A stretch of 12,875 nt of DNA from positions 1-12,875 of the forward strand of contig QZKK01000123.1 in the NCBI GenBank assembly GCA_003599475.1. Direction: 5' to 3'. The notes under the pieces were generated by a model. The model did not search any database, was not told where the DNA came from, and saw only the letters and a program-made list of their open reading frames with translations. A program made the position numbers and the translations under genes. This document shows, in pieces, positions 12,658 to 12,875 of the stretch (position 1 is the stretch's first letter; every line of letters begins with the position of its first letter). The stretch is from Desulfobacteraceae bacterium. Its GTDB lineage: Bacteria; Desulfobacterota; Desulfobacteria; Desulfobacterales; SURF-15.

Positions 12658-12875
12658 TCCCTGGTACGTTCTTCCCGCCGCGTTTCTCCTCGATCTGATG
12701 GCGGGGGATCCGGAAACGCTTCCGCACCCGATCCGATGGATGGGGAGGGCCGCATCCTGTCTGGAGCCTCGTTTCCGAAAGATTCCGGCAACTCCCTTTG
12801 TTTCCGGGCTGCTTTTCAGCCTCTTTCTCATCGGTTCGGCCTATGCTGTGACCGCCGGCATCATCGCGCTGGCGC
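12647..12875 (+). CDS. cbiB: Adenosylcobinamide-phosphate synthase CbiB (partial, 3' end outside window)
   Basis: CbiB is a membrane protein that attaches the CobD product to adenosylcobyric acid. Only the first 76 codons are present. The N-terminus has the family signature FLLDLMAGDPETLPHPIRWM (residues 13-32), followed by GR, then a hydrophobic segment from about residue 52 that fits a membrane helix. It starts with GTG 12647, within the 3' end of cobD (11-bp overlap); the SD is weak and coupling to cobD translation is likely. The frame is open to the window edge. Confidence 0.9.
   Translation, partial: MAFDPWYVLPAAFLLDLMAGDPETLPHPIRWMGRAASCLEPRFRKIPATPFVSGLLFSLFLIGSAYAVTAGIIALA

Overview
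The window is the start and most of an anaerobic (early cobalt insertion) cobalamin biosynthesis operon on the + strand, read out from an adenosylcobalamin riboswitch. A partial amidohydrolase gene points the other way at the left edge. CbiD, CbiG and a CbiE-CbiT fusion mark the oxygen-independent pathway, so the host is an anaerobe or facultative anaerobe. GC-rich coding sequence, the fused cbiET, and abundant degenerate short-period repeats at gene junctions suggest a Desulfobacterota (deltaproteobacterial) genome. The lineage is my inference; no rRNA or phylogenetic marker is present.

Layout. 1-516 (-): N-terminal part of an ACMSD-like amidohydrolase running off the window. 517-680: divergent intergenic space with a possible leftward promoter. 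681-710: sigma70-type promoter; 715-900: cobalamin riboswitch ending in the B12 box; 961-994: intrinsic terminator; 1001-1008: strong Shine-Dalgarno. Then cbiA, cbiC and cbiD (1013-4121), a 298-bp gap filled with short tandem repeats, cbiET-cbiF-cbiG-cbiH (4420-8457), a 200-bp gap with heptad repeats and two copies of a hairpin element, cobQ/cbiP (8659-10227), a repeat-bearing junction, then cobU-cobS-cobD-cbiB (10260 to the right edge; cbiB is cut off).

How the genes work together. CbiF, CbiG, CbiD, CbiH, CbiET and CbiC carry out the middle of corrin ring construction (C11, C1, C17, C5 and C15 methylations, lactone opening, decarboxylation, C15-to-C12 methyl migration). CbiA and CobQ/CbiP amidate the ring carboxylates. 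CobD makes aminopropanol phosphate, CbiB attaches it, CobU activates the product as the GDP derivative and CobS joins the lower-ligand nucleoside. Not seen here: C20-methyltransferase (cbiL), reductase (cbiJ), cobaltochelatase (cbiK/cbiX), uroporphyrinogen methyltransferase, adenosyltransferase and lower-ligand genes (cobT). They may lie beyond the right edge.

Most noteworthy beyond the pathway. (1) A complete promoter, riboswitch, terminator and SD cassette in front of cbiA, which lacks an ATG/GTG/TTG after the terminator. (2) cbiH also lacks a canonical start at its conserved N-terminus. (3) Degenerate 7-nt-period arrays occur at three loose junctions, supplying the stop codons of cbiH and cobQ; a different repeat family supplies the C-terminus of cbiF and the start of cbiG. 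(4) Two adjacent copies of a three-stem element between cbiH and cobQ show compensatory base changes.
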